A stretch of 8,763 nt of DNA from contig DQUB01000143.1 in assembly GCA_015662475.1 (NCBI GenBank), positions 1 to 8,763 on the forward strand, read 5' to 3'. The position numbers and the translations under genes are program-made. The notes beneath the pieces were generated by a model, which saw nothing but the letters and a program-made list of their open reading frames with translations, was not told where the DNA came from and made no database searches. Origin of the DNA: Pyrodictium sp. Lineage in GTDB: Archaea > Thermoproteota > Thermoprotei_A > Sulfolobales > Pyrodictiaceae. Positions 1 to 6,439 of this stretch are shown here, piece after piece (within the stretch, counting starts at the first letter, position 1; every line of letters starts with the position of its first letter).

Positions 1-633
1 ATAGAGGAGGTGCCAGAAATTCTAGCATGGTGTGTCGAGAATCGTGTAGAGCGTGTAAGCTTATACCTACTAGACACTGTTGGGCGTGGAGAAGAGATAG
101 CAGACTGGCTACCAACCAAGGAACAGCTACTATGGCTTGCCAATACACTCGTTGAAGAAGCCAAGAAGTATGCTGGTAAACTAGAGATACAGCTTGTACG
201 CTCAAACTTCATGGGGATACTGATAGCCGATATGCTGTCAAAAACACCTGAAGACTTCAAACAGTATCTCGAAATGCTAGAAGCACAGGGTGACTGTGGT
301 AGAAAATCTGTGAGCATCTACCCAGATGGAAGTGTAAAACCATGCCAGTTTATAGGCTGGGAGGACATAGGCAATGTTAGAAAAACACCGCTAGACAAGA
401 TCATCAGCCCCAACAATCCAAAACTTAAACCGTATCTAGAGGTACACCGCCACCTAAGAGGAGCACGATGCGGCAAGTGTCCGTTCAGACGGATATGCGG
501 TGGAGGTTCTAGGAGTAGAGCAAAAGTGTTGACAGGCGATCCTTGGGGAGACGATCCACTATGCCCAATAGACGATCCTTGGAAGCTTGCAGAAAAGTGG
601 GGGTTTAGAGACGAGCAGCTTGAAGAACGGTGA
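1..633 (+). CDS. Radical SAM/SPASM domain protein, C-terminal part (5' end outside window)
   Basis: The frame is open from base 1, so this is the 3' end of a longer gene; the GTG at base 10 is probably internal. The CX3CX2C radical SAM motif is off the window. Counting the first codon as residue 1, the early part (LYLLDTVGRG, about 20-30) resembles the last strands of a radical SAM barrel. It is followed by a C-terminal SPASM domain: C99, then G-x4-C115, then C157-x2-C160-x5-C166 and a last C188. SPASM domains carry auxiliary [4Fe-4S] clusters in enzymes that modify peptides or cofactors. The usual sixth cysteine is replaced by Ser170 in a CGGGSRSRA stretch, a position that is CGG(G)CRARA in NirJ/AhbC-like proteins. 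The substrate cannot be read from this fragment. The gene converges on the minus-strand cluster, with 58 bases between the stop codons. Family assignment is firm and specific function is unknown. Confidence 0.85.
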   Translation: MEEVPEILAWCVENRVERVSLYLLDTVGRGEEIADWLPTKEQLLWLANTLVEEAKKYAGKLEIQLVRSNFMGILIADMLSKTPEDFKQYLEMLEAQGDCGRKSVSIYPDGSVKPCQFIGWEDIGNVRKTPLDKIISPNNPKLKPYLEVHRHLRGARCGKCPFRRICGGGSRSRAKVLTGDPWGDDPLCPIDDPWKLAEKWGFRDEQLEER

Positions 634-691
634 CTCTTCCCTTCCGAAAAGTTTGTAGATGGAAATGTTAACAGTTTCACACGTTGTCTAC

Positions 692-1003
692 TTAGGAGCG
701 TGTTGTTGCCCATACTATGCCTAGTAGTACGCCTATTATCAGTGCATCAAAACTTAGAGCTTCAACAGACTCTAGGTTTGGTTTGAAGGCTTCTCCAACC
801 AATATGTACAACTTTGTCTTGTTTAACTGTGGCAGTGTTGCTTCTAGCACGCCTACCTGCTGAAAGTACATTGCCATAAGCGCCATAGATATCAAGAACA
901 TTACCAGTGAAAAGAAAATCGTAGAATTGGTTAGTATGCGCACCAACGTATAGCCTGTCAATATCCCTGTAACCAAGCCAAGCCCTAACAGCATTTCGCT
1001 CAT
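692..1003 (-). CDS. Small membrane protein, about three transmembrane segments, unrecognised
   Basis: I do not recognise this 103-aa protein. It has hydrophobic segments at about residues 4-24, 28-47 and 84-100. A more polar stretch of about 35 residues lies between the second and third (VGVLEATLPQLNKTKLYILV and onward). No cysteine, histidine pair or catalytic motif is visible. The ATG start is supported by a good Shine-Dalgarno sequence, GGGGGTGA, nine bases upstream. It is the last gene of a minus-strand run with the 41-, 87- and 124-aa genes, and 48 bases separate it from the 41-aa gene. The cluster suggests a small membrane complex, but that is inference. Coding status is supported by the ribosome binding site, the clear membrane topology and the co-orientation. 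Confidence 0.7.
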   Translation of the reverse strand: MSEMLLGLGLVTGILTGYTLVRILTNSTIFFSLVMFLISMALMAMYFQQVGVLEATLPQLNKTKLYILVGEAFKPNLESVEALSFDALIIGVLLGIVWATTRS

Positions 1004-1051
1004 GTGTTCGGCTCACCCCCTCCCTCTATCCTATGCAGCGTAAAACATAGT

Positions 1052-1177
1052 TTATGCTGTGAGTACTGCTAGTAGCGTGTTTATCTGCATGAACAAGACG
1101 AACAGTAGTGCTATCGTTGCAAGCTCTAATACAAGCATTATAGCCATAATCTTAGCATATAGAGAGCATGAGTCCAT
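1052..1177 (-). CDS. 41-aa single-pass membrane miniprotein
   Basis: This short reading frame starts MDSCSLYAKIM, continues as one hydrophobic helix (about residues 8-39, rich in Leu, Ile, Ala and Met, with one Glu at 18 and one Gln near 31) and ends at TAA. The chosen ATG lies four bases after GGTGAT, a perfect match to the crenarchaeal anti-Shine-Dalgarno. That motif directly follows the TAG of the upstream 87-aa gene, so translation is probably coupled. In-frame alternatives are ATG at 1183 and GTG at 1186. It fills the otherwise unexplained gap between two membrane-protein genes on the same strand. No family is recognised. A role as a small subunit of a membrane complex encoded by the cluster is inference. 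Confidence 0.55.
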   Translation of the reverse strand: MDSCSLYAKIMAIMLVLELATIALLFVLFMQINTLLAVLTA

Positions 1178-1186
1178 ATACATCAC

Positions 1187-1450
1187 CTAGCTAGCACCTG
1201 TAAGTACGAGCATAACACCTGGTGCAATATGTATTTGTAGTGCGAGGGGAAGCCCCGTTAACTCGCTAAGCAGGAGCATTGTTAGCAGGTTTAGGTAGCT
1301 GTTAATGATCCTCTCAGCTGTTCTAGAATCGCCGCTTAGAAATGCTAAAGCAGCAGAAACACCGTAGAGGATTGCGAGAGTTACAACACCGTATACAAAG
1401 GCGGGGTTTTTGACCAATTCCAGGAAATCGGTCATACCGCGTTCAACCAT
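1187..1450 (-). CDS. Small membrane protein, about two transmembrane segments, unrecognised
   Basis: This is an 87-aa protein with a short polar N-terminus (MVERGMTDFLELVKN), a hydrophobic segment at about 16-39, a polar loop (GDSRTAERIIN) and a second hydrophobic stretch from about 52 to the end. The C-terminal half contains Pro and His and could cross the membrane or lie along it. The start is uncertain. ATG at 1450 has no clear ribosome binding site, and ATG at 1435 (residue 6) is an alternative. The gene lies 26 bases downstream of the 124-aa gene, and its stop abuts the GGTGATG signal of the 41-aa gene. I recognise no family. Membrane location is well supported, but function is unknown. 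Confidence 0.65.
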   Translation of the reverse strand: MVERGMTDFLELVKNPAFVYGVVTLAILYGVSAALAFLSGDSRTAERIINSYLNLLTMLLLSELTGLPLALQIHIAPGVMLVLTGAS

Positions 1451-1476
1451 GGCTAGTAGAGAGTAGCATGCATGGG

Positions 1477-1851
1477 CTATTCTAGTGTAGCGGTCGAAAC
1501 ATCGTAGTAGTATTCCGCTACCAGTTCTCCCAAGAACCTTTTACGTCTAAGCATTCTGGAAACCAGCTCTGCTGCACTCCAGACAACCCCACTAGCAACA
1601 ATTTGGGGTAGAGGTGAGGTGAGTTGCAGCTTCACTATACCTCCTGAAACTCTCACGACGAGCTCGGCAATTTTCGACTCTCTAGTCTCGACACGGTATT
1701 CCAGAGCTTTGCAAGTTTTTGATACGACCTTAACACTCTCTCTAACACCCTGTCTGATACGCTCAAATGCTTTTACAAACTCAGAATAGGTTTTACACGC
1801 GATTCTAGCCTTCTCAACCAAGCTGTCTATTTGCTGGGACAAGCACCCCAT
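1477..1851 (-). CDS. Unrecognised 124-aa soluble protein, first gene of the membrane-protein cluster
   Basis: The protein starts MGCLSQQIDSLVEKARI. The first half (about 1-50) looks alpha-helical and rich in Lys and Arg. It is followed by a beta-like segment of alternating hydrophobic residues (about 50-79, including ELVVRVSGGIVKLQL). A short helix with a basic patch (RMLRRKR, about 99-105) and an acidic, aromatic tail (ELVAEYYYD) complete it. Cys3, Cys19 and Cys47 are present but form no known metal motif. No transmembrane segment is seen. The ATG is 24-34 bases downstream of a strong TATA box at 1875-1885, so the transcript probably begins at or just before the start codon (leaderless). It would be the promoter-proximal gene of the minus-strand run and may be a cytoplasmic partner of the three membrane proteins (inference). 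Confidence 0.65.
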   Translation of the reverse strand: MGCLSQQIDSLVEKARIACKTYSEFVKAFERIRQGVRESVKVVSKTCKALEYRVETRESKIAELVVRVSGGIVKLQLTSPLPQIVASGVVWSAAELVSRMLRRKRFLGELVAEYYYDVSTATLE

Positions 1852-1874
1852 TAGAGAGCTTGAACAGGATCAAA

Positions 1875-1885
1875 CTTTTAAAAAG
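1875..1885 (-). promoter_or_regulatory. TATA box for the small-gene cluster
   Basis: The minus strand reads CTTTTTAAAAG in the 47-base gap after the epimerase stop codon. The box lies 24-34 bases upstream of the ATG of the 124-aa gene. Archaeal start sites usually fall about 25 bases downstream of the box, which predicts a start within a few bases of that ATG. The small-gene cluster can therefore be transcribed separately from the epimerase gene. Confidence 0.55.
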
Positions 1886-1898
1886 TGTTAGAGCTAGT

Positions 1899-2972
1899 CT
1901 AGCTCTCCACACCATCTATGCCAAGTCCGGGTTTTCCAGACAGTCTGAGTAGAGCTCCTTGGTACTCGACACCGCCTCTAATAGGGTCTGATTGGAGAAG
2001 CAGTGGCGAGTCTAGATCGACGTAGGCTAGGTTTTGCGAAGCATATGCTGCAGAAGCAGCTGCTGTAATGCCAAGTCTTGTCTCCAACATACAGCCATAC
2101 ATTACCTCAACACCCTCGGAAGCTGCTACACGTGCTGCAGTTACAGCTTGTAGAGGACCGCCAATCTTCGCCAACTTTATGTTGACTACATCGACAGCCT
2201 TTCTAGCCACAAGCCTTACAATGTCTCTCAACGTTTTAGCAGACTCGTCAGCTGCAATAGGAACTGTTGAAGTTTTCGACAACGTCTCGAGACACTCTAA
2301 ACACCAAGCTGGTGTTGGCTGTTCTACAAGCTCAACTCCAAGTTCTTCTAGTTTAGGTATTGCCCATAGAGCTTCTCTCAAACTCCAAGCCTGGTTTACA
2401 TCAACTCTAATCCTAACACTATCGCCTACAGCTTCTCTAACAGCCCTAACACGCTCTACATCTAGGCTAGCTGGGCCTCCCAGTTTAAGCTTTAGTATTC
2501 TAAACCCTCTACCAACATACTCTTCAGCCTGTCTAGCCATCTCCTTTGGCGTTGAAAGACTGATAGTGATATCGGTCTCTATTTCGGTGTAGAGAGGGCC
2601 TCCAAGCAGATCAACGAGACGCACGCCAAGATGTCTAGCAGCTGCATCTAGCAATGCTGTTTCGAGTGCAGCTCTTGCAGAAGAGAATGTGTCTAGAAAG
2701 TGGACTCTTCTAAGAGCTACATTCAACTCCTCTGGAAGCCTTAGCCCTCGAAGCCCATCTGAAACAAGCTCTACAAAAGACTTTGCACCTTCAACAGTCT
2801 CTCCTGTCACGTGAAGACTTGGCGAAGCTTCTCCAAAACCATAAACGCCATTGTCAAGCTCAACTCTGACTATCAAGGTGCGTGCTATACGAGTTTCCGA
2901 ATAGGCTATTCTAAAAACACCTTTAACAGGAATTTCGACAACACGAGCTTCGACAGAGACTATCTTGGGCAT
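1899..2972 (-). CDS. Dipeptide epimerase (enolase superfamily, L-Ala-D/L-Glu epimerase type)
   Basis: This complete 357-aa protein has the normal length for the muconate-lactonizing subgroup of the enolase superfamily. An N-terminal capping domain (about 1-125) is followed by a TIM barrel. The visible catalytic set is the acid/base pair K161-L-K163 and K266, and the metal ligands D191 (DVNQ), E217 (VEQP) and D242 (ADES). The D319-L-D321 pair near the C-terminus is the DxD motif that, in known Ala-Glu epimerases, binds the free amino group of the dipeptide. This points to epimerisation of a dipeptide rather than a sugar acid or muconate. The true substrate is not determined by these residues. 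The ATG is preceded by GGTG about ten bases upstream and by a TATA-like box. The gene ends 47 bases before the small-gene cluster on the same strand. No peptidase or peptide transporter gene is next to it. Family confidence is high and exact specificity is inference. Confidence 0.9.
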   Translation of the reverse strand: MPKIVSVEARVVEIPVKGVFRIAYSETRIARTLIVRVELDNGVYGFGEASPSLHVTGETVEGAKSFVELVSDGLRGLRLPEELNVALRRVHFLDTFSSARAALETALLDAAARHLGVRLVDLLGGPLYTEIETDITISLSTPKEMARQAEEYVGRGFRILKLKLGGPASLDVERVRAVREAVGDSVRIRVDVNQAWSLREALWAIPKLEELGVELVEQPTPAWCLECLETLSKTSTVPIAADESAKTLRDIVRLVARKAVDVVNIKLAKIGGPLQAVTAARVAASEGVEVMYGCMLETRLGITAAASAAYASQNLAYVDLDSPLLLQSDPIRGGVEYQGALLRLSGKPGLGIDGVES

Positions 2973-3008
2973 CCCACTACACCATACAGCTACCGCTAAA
3001 GAGGGAAG

Positions 3009-3018
3009 ATTTTATGGG
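3009..3018 (-). promoter_or_regulatory. Probable TATA box for the dipeptide epimerase gene
   Basis: The minus strand reads CCATAAAATC, centred about 41 bases upstream of the epimerase ATG. The predicted start would be near 2987, leaving a leader of about 15 bases that contains GGTG. It is a weaker match than the other TATA boxes in the window. Confidence 0.4.
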
Positions 3019-3020
3019 GT

Positions 3021-3283
3021 TCTCTGCGAGACCCTAACTCTATACAATCACCATGAGCTGTTTCAAGCGGTCTAGTAGGAGATCTTCACAGTGTAGAACT
3101 CTGCTCAGAACGTGGGGTTATTGGATTGTGTCGGTCCACCCCTAGTTCCACATGCAAGGTTTTCGGCTGGCTATGCCCGCGGGGCTTTCCCCACCATGGT
3201 AGACTGTGGCTACACCCACTGTAATATCTACGGAAAACGTCTATTTTTGGACTTTCCTGGTTCGTGTGTGGGGATCGCATCTC
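3021..3283. other. Gene-free divergent intergenic region with several short hairpins
   Basis: The stretch between the epimerase start (2972) and the sufC start (3284) is about 310 bases, long for so compact a window. Open frames of about 60 codons cross it on both strands, but none looks like a protein. Visible structure includes the overlapping hairpins GCCC-gcg-GGGC (3175-3185) and GGGG-cttt-CCCC (3181-3192). A 7-bp stem with one mismatch joins 3203-3209 to 3216-3222 around a 6-base loop. I find no tRNA T-loop, no good C/D-box pair and no SRP RNA signature. It may hold the leader and promoter of sufC or an unrecognised small RNA. Confidence 0.4.
3232..3251 (+). promoter_or_regulatory. Tentative promoter (BRE/TATA-like) for the suf operon
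   Basis: GGAAAA, resembling a purine-rich TFB recognition element, is followed by CTATTTTTGG, a poor TATA-like box at about 3241-3250. A start about 25 bases downstream would fall near 3269, giving a short leader that contains GGGGATC before the TTG at 3284. It is the best candidate in the region but a weak one. Confidence 0.25.
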
Positions 3284-3997
3284 TTGCCCCTCTTAAAGCT
3301 TGAAAATTTGCATGTTAGTATTGGTGGTCGGAAGATCATCGATAATGTTAGTTTGGAGATTGAAAGTGGCGAGGTACACTTGCTGATGGGCCCTAATGGT
3401 GCTGGTAAGTCGACGCTTTTAAAGGCAATTGCGGGTGTTAGAGGTGTAGAGGTTGTTTCTGGCAGAATCCTATTCGAGGGTGAGGAGATAACTGGTTTGC
3501 ATGCATGGGAGAGGGTTAGACGTGGTATTGTTCTAGTTTGGCAAAATCCTCCCGGTATTGAGGGTGTGAGTGTTCGAGAACTGGCCGAGAAGATTAGTCG
3601 GAGAAGTGGTGTTGACTATCGATCGCTTGCTGAAAAGCTTGGCGTGGCCGAGCTTCTCGATAGAGAGGTTCACAGGAGACTTAGTGGTGGTGAGATGAGA
3701 CGAGTAGAGCTCTTCCTCTCACTCCTCCTTAAACCTAAGCTGCTCCTCGTAGATGAAGTTGATAGTGGCGTTGATGTCGAGAACATTGCGAGACTTGCAC
3801 AGGTGTTGGACGAGGTGAGAGAGCAGGGTGTTTCACTACTAATAGTGACTCATAGTGGTGCAATAGCTAGCAGGCTTTCGAGAGTTGATAGACTCCACGT
3901 GCTCTACAGGGGTAGGCTAGTCTACTCCGGCGATCCTCGGGGAGTGCTCGACAAGATACTCTCGCAAGGCTATAAAGTTTTTGCTGGAGGGTGTTGA
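3284..3997 (+). CDS. sufC: SufC, Fe-S cluster assembly ATPase
   Basis: SufC is the ABC-type ATPase of the SUF system. It binds SufB/SufD-type scaffolds in the cytoplasm and uses ATP to drive Fe-S cluster assembly; it is not a transporter. With the TTG start at 3284 the protein is 237 aa. It shows Walker A GPNGAGKST (36-44), the Q-loop Q87 in QNPPGIEGVSV, signature LSGGE (133-137), Walker B ending in D157-E158 within VDEVDSG, and switch His190. The PxxIxGVS after the Q-loop and the DExDSGxD stretch are typical of SufC rather than of transport ATPases. The frame is open further upstream (GTG at 3266 and an ATG at 3206). TTG 3284 is preferred because the family motif KLENLHV begins four residues later and GGGGATC precedes it. 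It is the first gene of the operon, and its stop overlaps or abuts the sufB start. Confidence 0.93.
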   Translation: MPLLKLENLHVSIGGRKIIDNVSLEIESGEVHLLMGPNGAGKSTLLKAIAGVRGVEVVSGRILFEGEEITGLHAWERVRRGIVLVWQNPPGIEGVSVRELAEKISRRSGVDYRSLAEKLGVAELLDREVHRRLSGGEMRRVELFLSLLLKPKLLLVDEVDSGVDVENIARLAQVLDEVREQGVSLLIVTHSGAIASRLSRVDRLHVLYRGRLVYSGDPRGVLDKILSQGYKVFAGGC

Positions 3998-3999
3998 AT

Positions 4000-5184
4000 G
4001 TGGGTTGGATTGAAGAGGTTGTTCGTAGAGCTGAAAGAGCTCTAGACAAGCCCCCCTCCTTCGGCCTCGACCCAGGACTTGGAAAGCTTTTAGAGCCTGT
4101 TGAAGCTTGGGGAGAAGAGCTTGATGCTTTGAAAAGGCTTGGTGTTACAGCTAGACGTGGTGCAGGTGGGTTTGCCCAGACAGACAATAAGATAGTATAT
4201 GTTGGTGTTGCTGAAGCCTATAGGAAGCTTGGCGTAATCATAATGCCTCTTAGAGAAGCTCTGAAGAAGATACCTTGGATCGAGAAGTACTATTGGAGGC
4301 TTCTACCCCCCGACCTAGACAGATACACCGCAGCAACAGCACTCTACGAGGGTGGTACGTTCATCTACATCCCTCCTGGCGTGAAGGTTAGAGCTCCAAT
4401 AAACGTTGCCTATGGAGTTGGATTGGAGGGTGAAACACAAACAGTACACAACGTCATAGTTGTTGGTGAGGGGGCAGAGGTAGACCTATTCTACGCATGT
4501 GGCGCTAGTGTGCATGGCGTACATGTAGGGGTTACAGAGCTGTACCTCGAGCCAAGAGCAAAAGCAACATACACAATGGTTCATAGTTGGCCGAAAAACT
4601 TCTACCTAAGAGCCTATACCAAGGTTAGCATGGGAGAAGAGTCGAGGCTAGAATACTACTACGTCAACATATCGAGTGGTGCTGGAATAGCTAGCAAACC
4701 TTCTTTCACCATGAGGAGAGGAGCTAGATTACACCTTGACACTGTGATAAGAGTTGTTGAAGGATCCAAAGTCTATACGGGAGCTAGAGTTGTTGGTGAG
4801 GGGGAAGGTGTTAGAGCAGAGGTGCTCTCAAAAGTTCTTGCACACCATGGCTCTTACACGTTAAACCTTGTAGAGGTTGAGGCAAACGCTGACATAGAGT
4901 CGCACAGCGATTGTAAAGCTCTATTGCTTGGAGATGCAACTGTTGAGACTGTGCCTAAGATAGTGGCTAGAAGTCCTAAAGCCCAGTTGAGCCACGAGGC
5001 TAGTATTGGCGTGTTAAGCGAGGATGCTATAGCCTACTTGGAGAGCAAAGGGTTTAGCGAAGAGGAGGCAAAATCAATACTTGTTTATGGCTTCATAGCC
5101 ATAAAGCCTAAGACTCTTCCACCACCATTAGCAAGAATACTTGACTCAATGCTACAAGCACTAGCAAGACAAGCTGTTGGCTGA
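4000..5184 (+). CDS. sufB: SufB/SufD-family Fe-S cluster scaffold
   Basis: This SufBD-family protein is the beta-helical scaffold that works with SufC. It is about 394 aa, against about 495 for E. coli SufB and 423 for SufD. The core is recognisable (YEGGTFIYIPPGVKVRAPIN, then a long repetitive beta region) and is followed by a C-terminal helical SufC-binding part (FSEEEAKSILVYGFI). Cys305 in HSDCKALLLG aligns with the cluster-associated Cys405 of E. coli SufB, and His332-Glu333 in SHEAS aligns with the conserved HE next to the SufB/SufD interface. The position of E. coli SufB Cys254 appears to be Met or Ser (KVSMGEES). I call it SufB because of Cys305. The start is chosen as GTG 4000, which sits eight bases after GGAGGG; GTG 3991 and TTG 3994 are in-frame alternatives overlapping sufC. 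No second SufB/D paralogue is in the window, so a SufB homodimer with SufC is likely (inference). Confidence 0.9.
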   Translation: MGWIEEVVRRAERALDKPPSFGLDPGLGKLLEPVEAWGEELDALKRLGVTARRGAGGFAQTDNKIVYVGVAEAYRKLGVIIMPLREALKKIPWIEKYYWRLLPPDLDRYTAATALYEGGTFIYIPPGVKVRAPINVAYGVGLEGETQTVHNVIVVGEGAEVDLFYACGASVHGVHVGVTELYLEPRAKATYTMVHSWPKNFYLRAYTKVSMGEESRLEYYYVNISSGAGIASKPSFTMRRGARLHLDTVIRVVEGSKVYTGARVVGEGEGVRAEVLSKVLAHHGSYTLNLVEVEANADIESHSDCKALLLGDATVETVPKIVARSPKAQLSHEASIGVLSEDAIAYLESKGFSEEEAKSILVYGFIAIKPKTLPPPLARILDSMLQALARQAVG

Positions 5185-5194
5185 GGAGAAGGCC

Positions 5195-6439
5195 ATGGAG
5201 AGATACCCTGTGATCAGCTCTAAGGGCGAGATAGTAGCTTGGATAGTTTCTGGTGGAGATTTCACAGCACTCTATAACAGGGAGGGCAAGCTGGAGAAAC
5301 TTGTACTCTGGATGGATAGCGAACATGGGGTAAACGTTATAGAGTACTATGACGAGAAGACGAGAACATTGCGCGTTGGAGATGTTGTAGTTACTGTCTG
5401 GCGACACATAGACGATGTACCATGGCCACCTGTCTACACTATAGGCTCTGTAGACGAGTATGTGGAGTGGCTTGCAGAGAAGCTTTTGAACGAGGGGATC
5501 AAGCCTGGAAAAGTAGTGGTAAACTATAGCGGTGGTAAAGATAGTCTTGCAGCATTATATGTGTTAGCTGAAGCTGGTAGGAAGATAGGCTTAGAGGTCT
5601 ATGCAGCCTACGTCTACGTCTGGCCTCTAGAGCCCAAATACTCCGCTAGATTTGCAGAGTGCTCTGCTAGGAAGCTTGGCGTTGAAATACTATGTCTCGA
5701 GACAGACCGAGACTTCATGGCTTCTAGGCTAAAAAATGCTGGTTTGCCCTACCGTGGCGTGCGCTGGTGCACATATCAGAAACTCAAACCCCTCAAGAAG
5801 AAGAGGAAAGAGTTCAAACCAGACTATGTGGCGCAAGGGGAGAGGCTTCTAGAGGCTTGGAAGAGGTTTAAAAGACTCTACCACATGTCGCGCACACCAA
5901 GAATATTGACTGGCAGCATGATAAGACCAGTTTACCCCCTAACACTCCTAGACATAGCCAAGATAGTTAGGCGTACAGGGTTGATACATCCAGACTACCT
6001 GCTAGGATATCCTCGTGTAGCATGTCTAATGTGCCCCTATAGAGCGCTGCACGAGTTCCCACCAAACTGGTTGAAACATCTTCCAGATCCAGGCCTTGTA
6101 GAGGAGGTTTTGAAGATAACCTATAGGCTGAGAGGGTATGCCGATAAAGGCATACCATACCAAGACTATCTAGAACAGCATCTTTGGCGCTACAACGTTG
6201 AAGAAGCAGCAACACTGTATCGGGCTAAGAAAATGCTTCCAAAGAACTTGGAAGAGGTTAAAGTTGATGTGGTTGAGGATATGTATCGTAGTCTCTGGCT
6301 TAACCCTCTACCACGAGCACCGGTAATAGGTGTTGAGAAGTCTATCGAGATTCTAGGCGGCTACGCTAAACCCCATTTCGACAAGCTAGCAGCCATAGCA
6401 GGGGGTGCAGAGAGCTGGTCAACGCAGAAGTCTGGCTAG
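5195..6439 (+). CDS. PP-loop ATPase, PAPS reductase-like (adenine nucleotide alpha hydrolase family)
   Basis: This 414-aa protein belongs to the PAPS reductase/N-type ATP pyrophosphatase superfamily. The PP-loop SGGKDS is at 112-117, after an N-terminal extension of about 105 residues. C192 in RWCT and the pair C277-x2-C280 in ACLMCPY follow. PP-loop sulfur-transfer enzymes such as TtcA, TtuA and DndC use three cysteines to hold a [4Fe-4S] cluster. The arrangement here fits that pattern, so Fe-S-dependent adenylation/thiolation or sulfur transfer is more likely than classical PAPS reduction (inference). A basic KKKRK stretch (201-205) could contact nucleic acid. The start is ATG 5195, six bases after GAGGAG; TTG 5177 would overlap sufB and carries no better signal. 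The gene follows sufB by ten bases and is probably cotranscribed, consistent with a cluster-dependent enzyme made together with its assembly machinery. The substrate is not known. Confidence 0.85.
   Translation: MERYPVISSKGEIVAWIVSGGDFTALYNREGKLEKLVLWMDSEHGVNVIEYYDEKTRTLRVGDVVVTVWRHIDDVPWPPVYTIGSVDEYVEWLAEKLLNEGIKPGKVVVNYSGGKDSLAALYVLAEAGRKIGLEVYAAYVYVWPLEPKYSARFAECSARKLGVEILCLETDRDFMASRLKNAGLPYRGVRWCTYQKLKPLKKKRKEFKPDYVAQGERLLEAWKRFKRLYHMSRTPRILTGSMIRPVYPLTLLDIAKIVRRTGLIHPDYLLGYPRVACLMCPYRALHEFPPNWLKHLPDPGLVEEVLKITYRLRGYADKGIPYQDYLEQHLWRYNVEEAATLYRAKKMLPKNLEEVKVDVVEDMYRSLWLNPLPRAPVIGVEKSIEILGGYAKPHFDKLAAIAGGAESWSTQKSG

Noticed and set aside
318..713. Minus-strand open frame of 131 codons
   Set aside because: It lies antisense over the SPASM domain, which has a clear family signature; the translated product resembles no protein family.
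2068..2592. Plus-strand open frame of 174 codons
   Set aside because: It is antisense to the dipeptide epimerase catalytic domain, has a Ser/Thr-rich composition typical of a shadow frame and has no ribosome binding site.
3249..3258. Minus-strand AGGAAAGTCC, resembling the conserved CR-I element of RNase P RNA
   Set aside because: No matching 3' P4 strand (ACAGAA followed by a GGCTT-type strand) is found downstream on the minus strand, and no P1-P3 arrangement can be drawn. A 10-base match alone can be chance.
3206..3283. Extending SufC upstream to ATG 3206 (26 more residues)
   Set aside because: The added residues do not resemble any SufC N-terminus, and family members begin just before KLENLHV, which fits TTG 3284.
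3086..3303. Short open frames of about 63 codons on both strands in the intergenic region
   Set aside because: No Shine-Dalgarno, no domain and no reasonable composition; the two opposite frames cannot both be real.
3867..4187. Minus-strand open frame of 106 codons
   Set aside because: It is antisense to the sufC-sufB junction and is explained by those genes.
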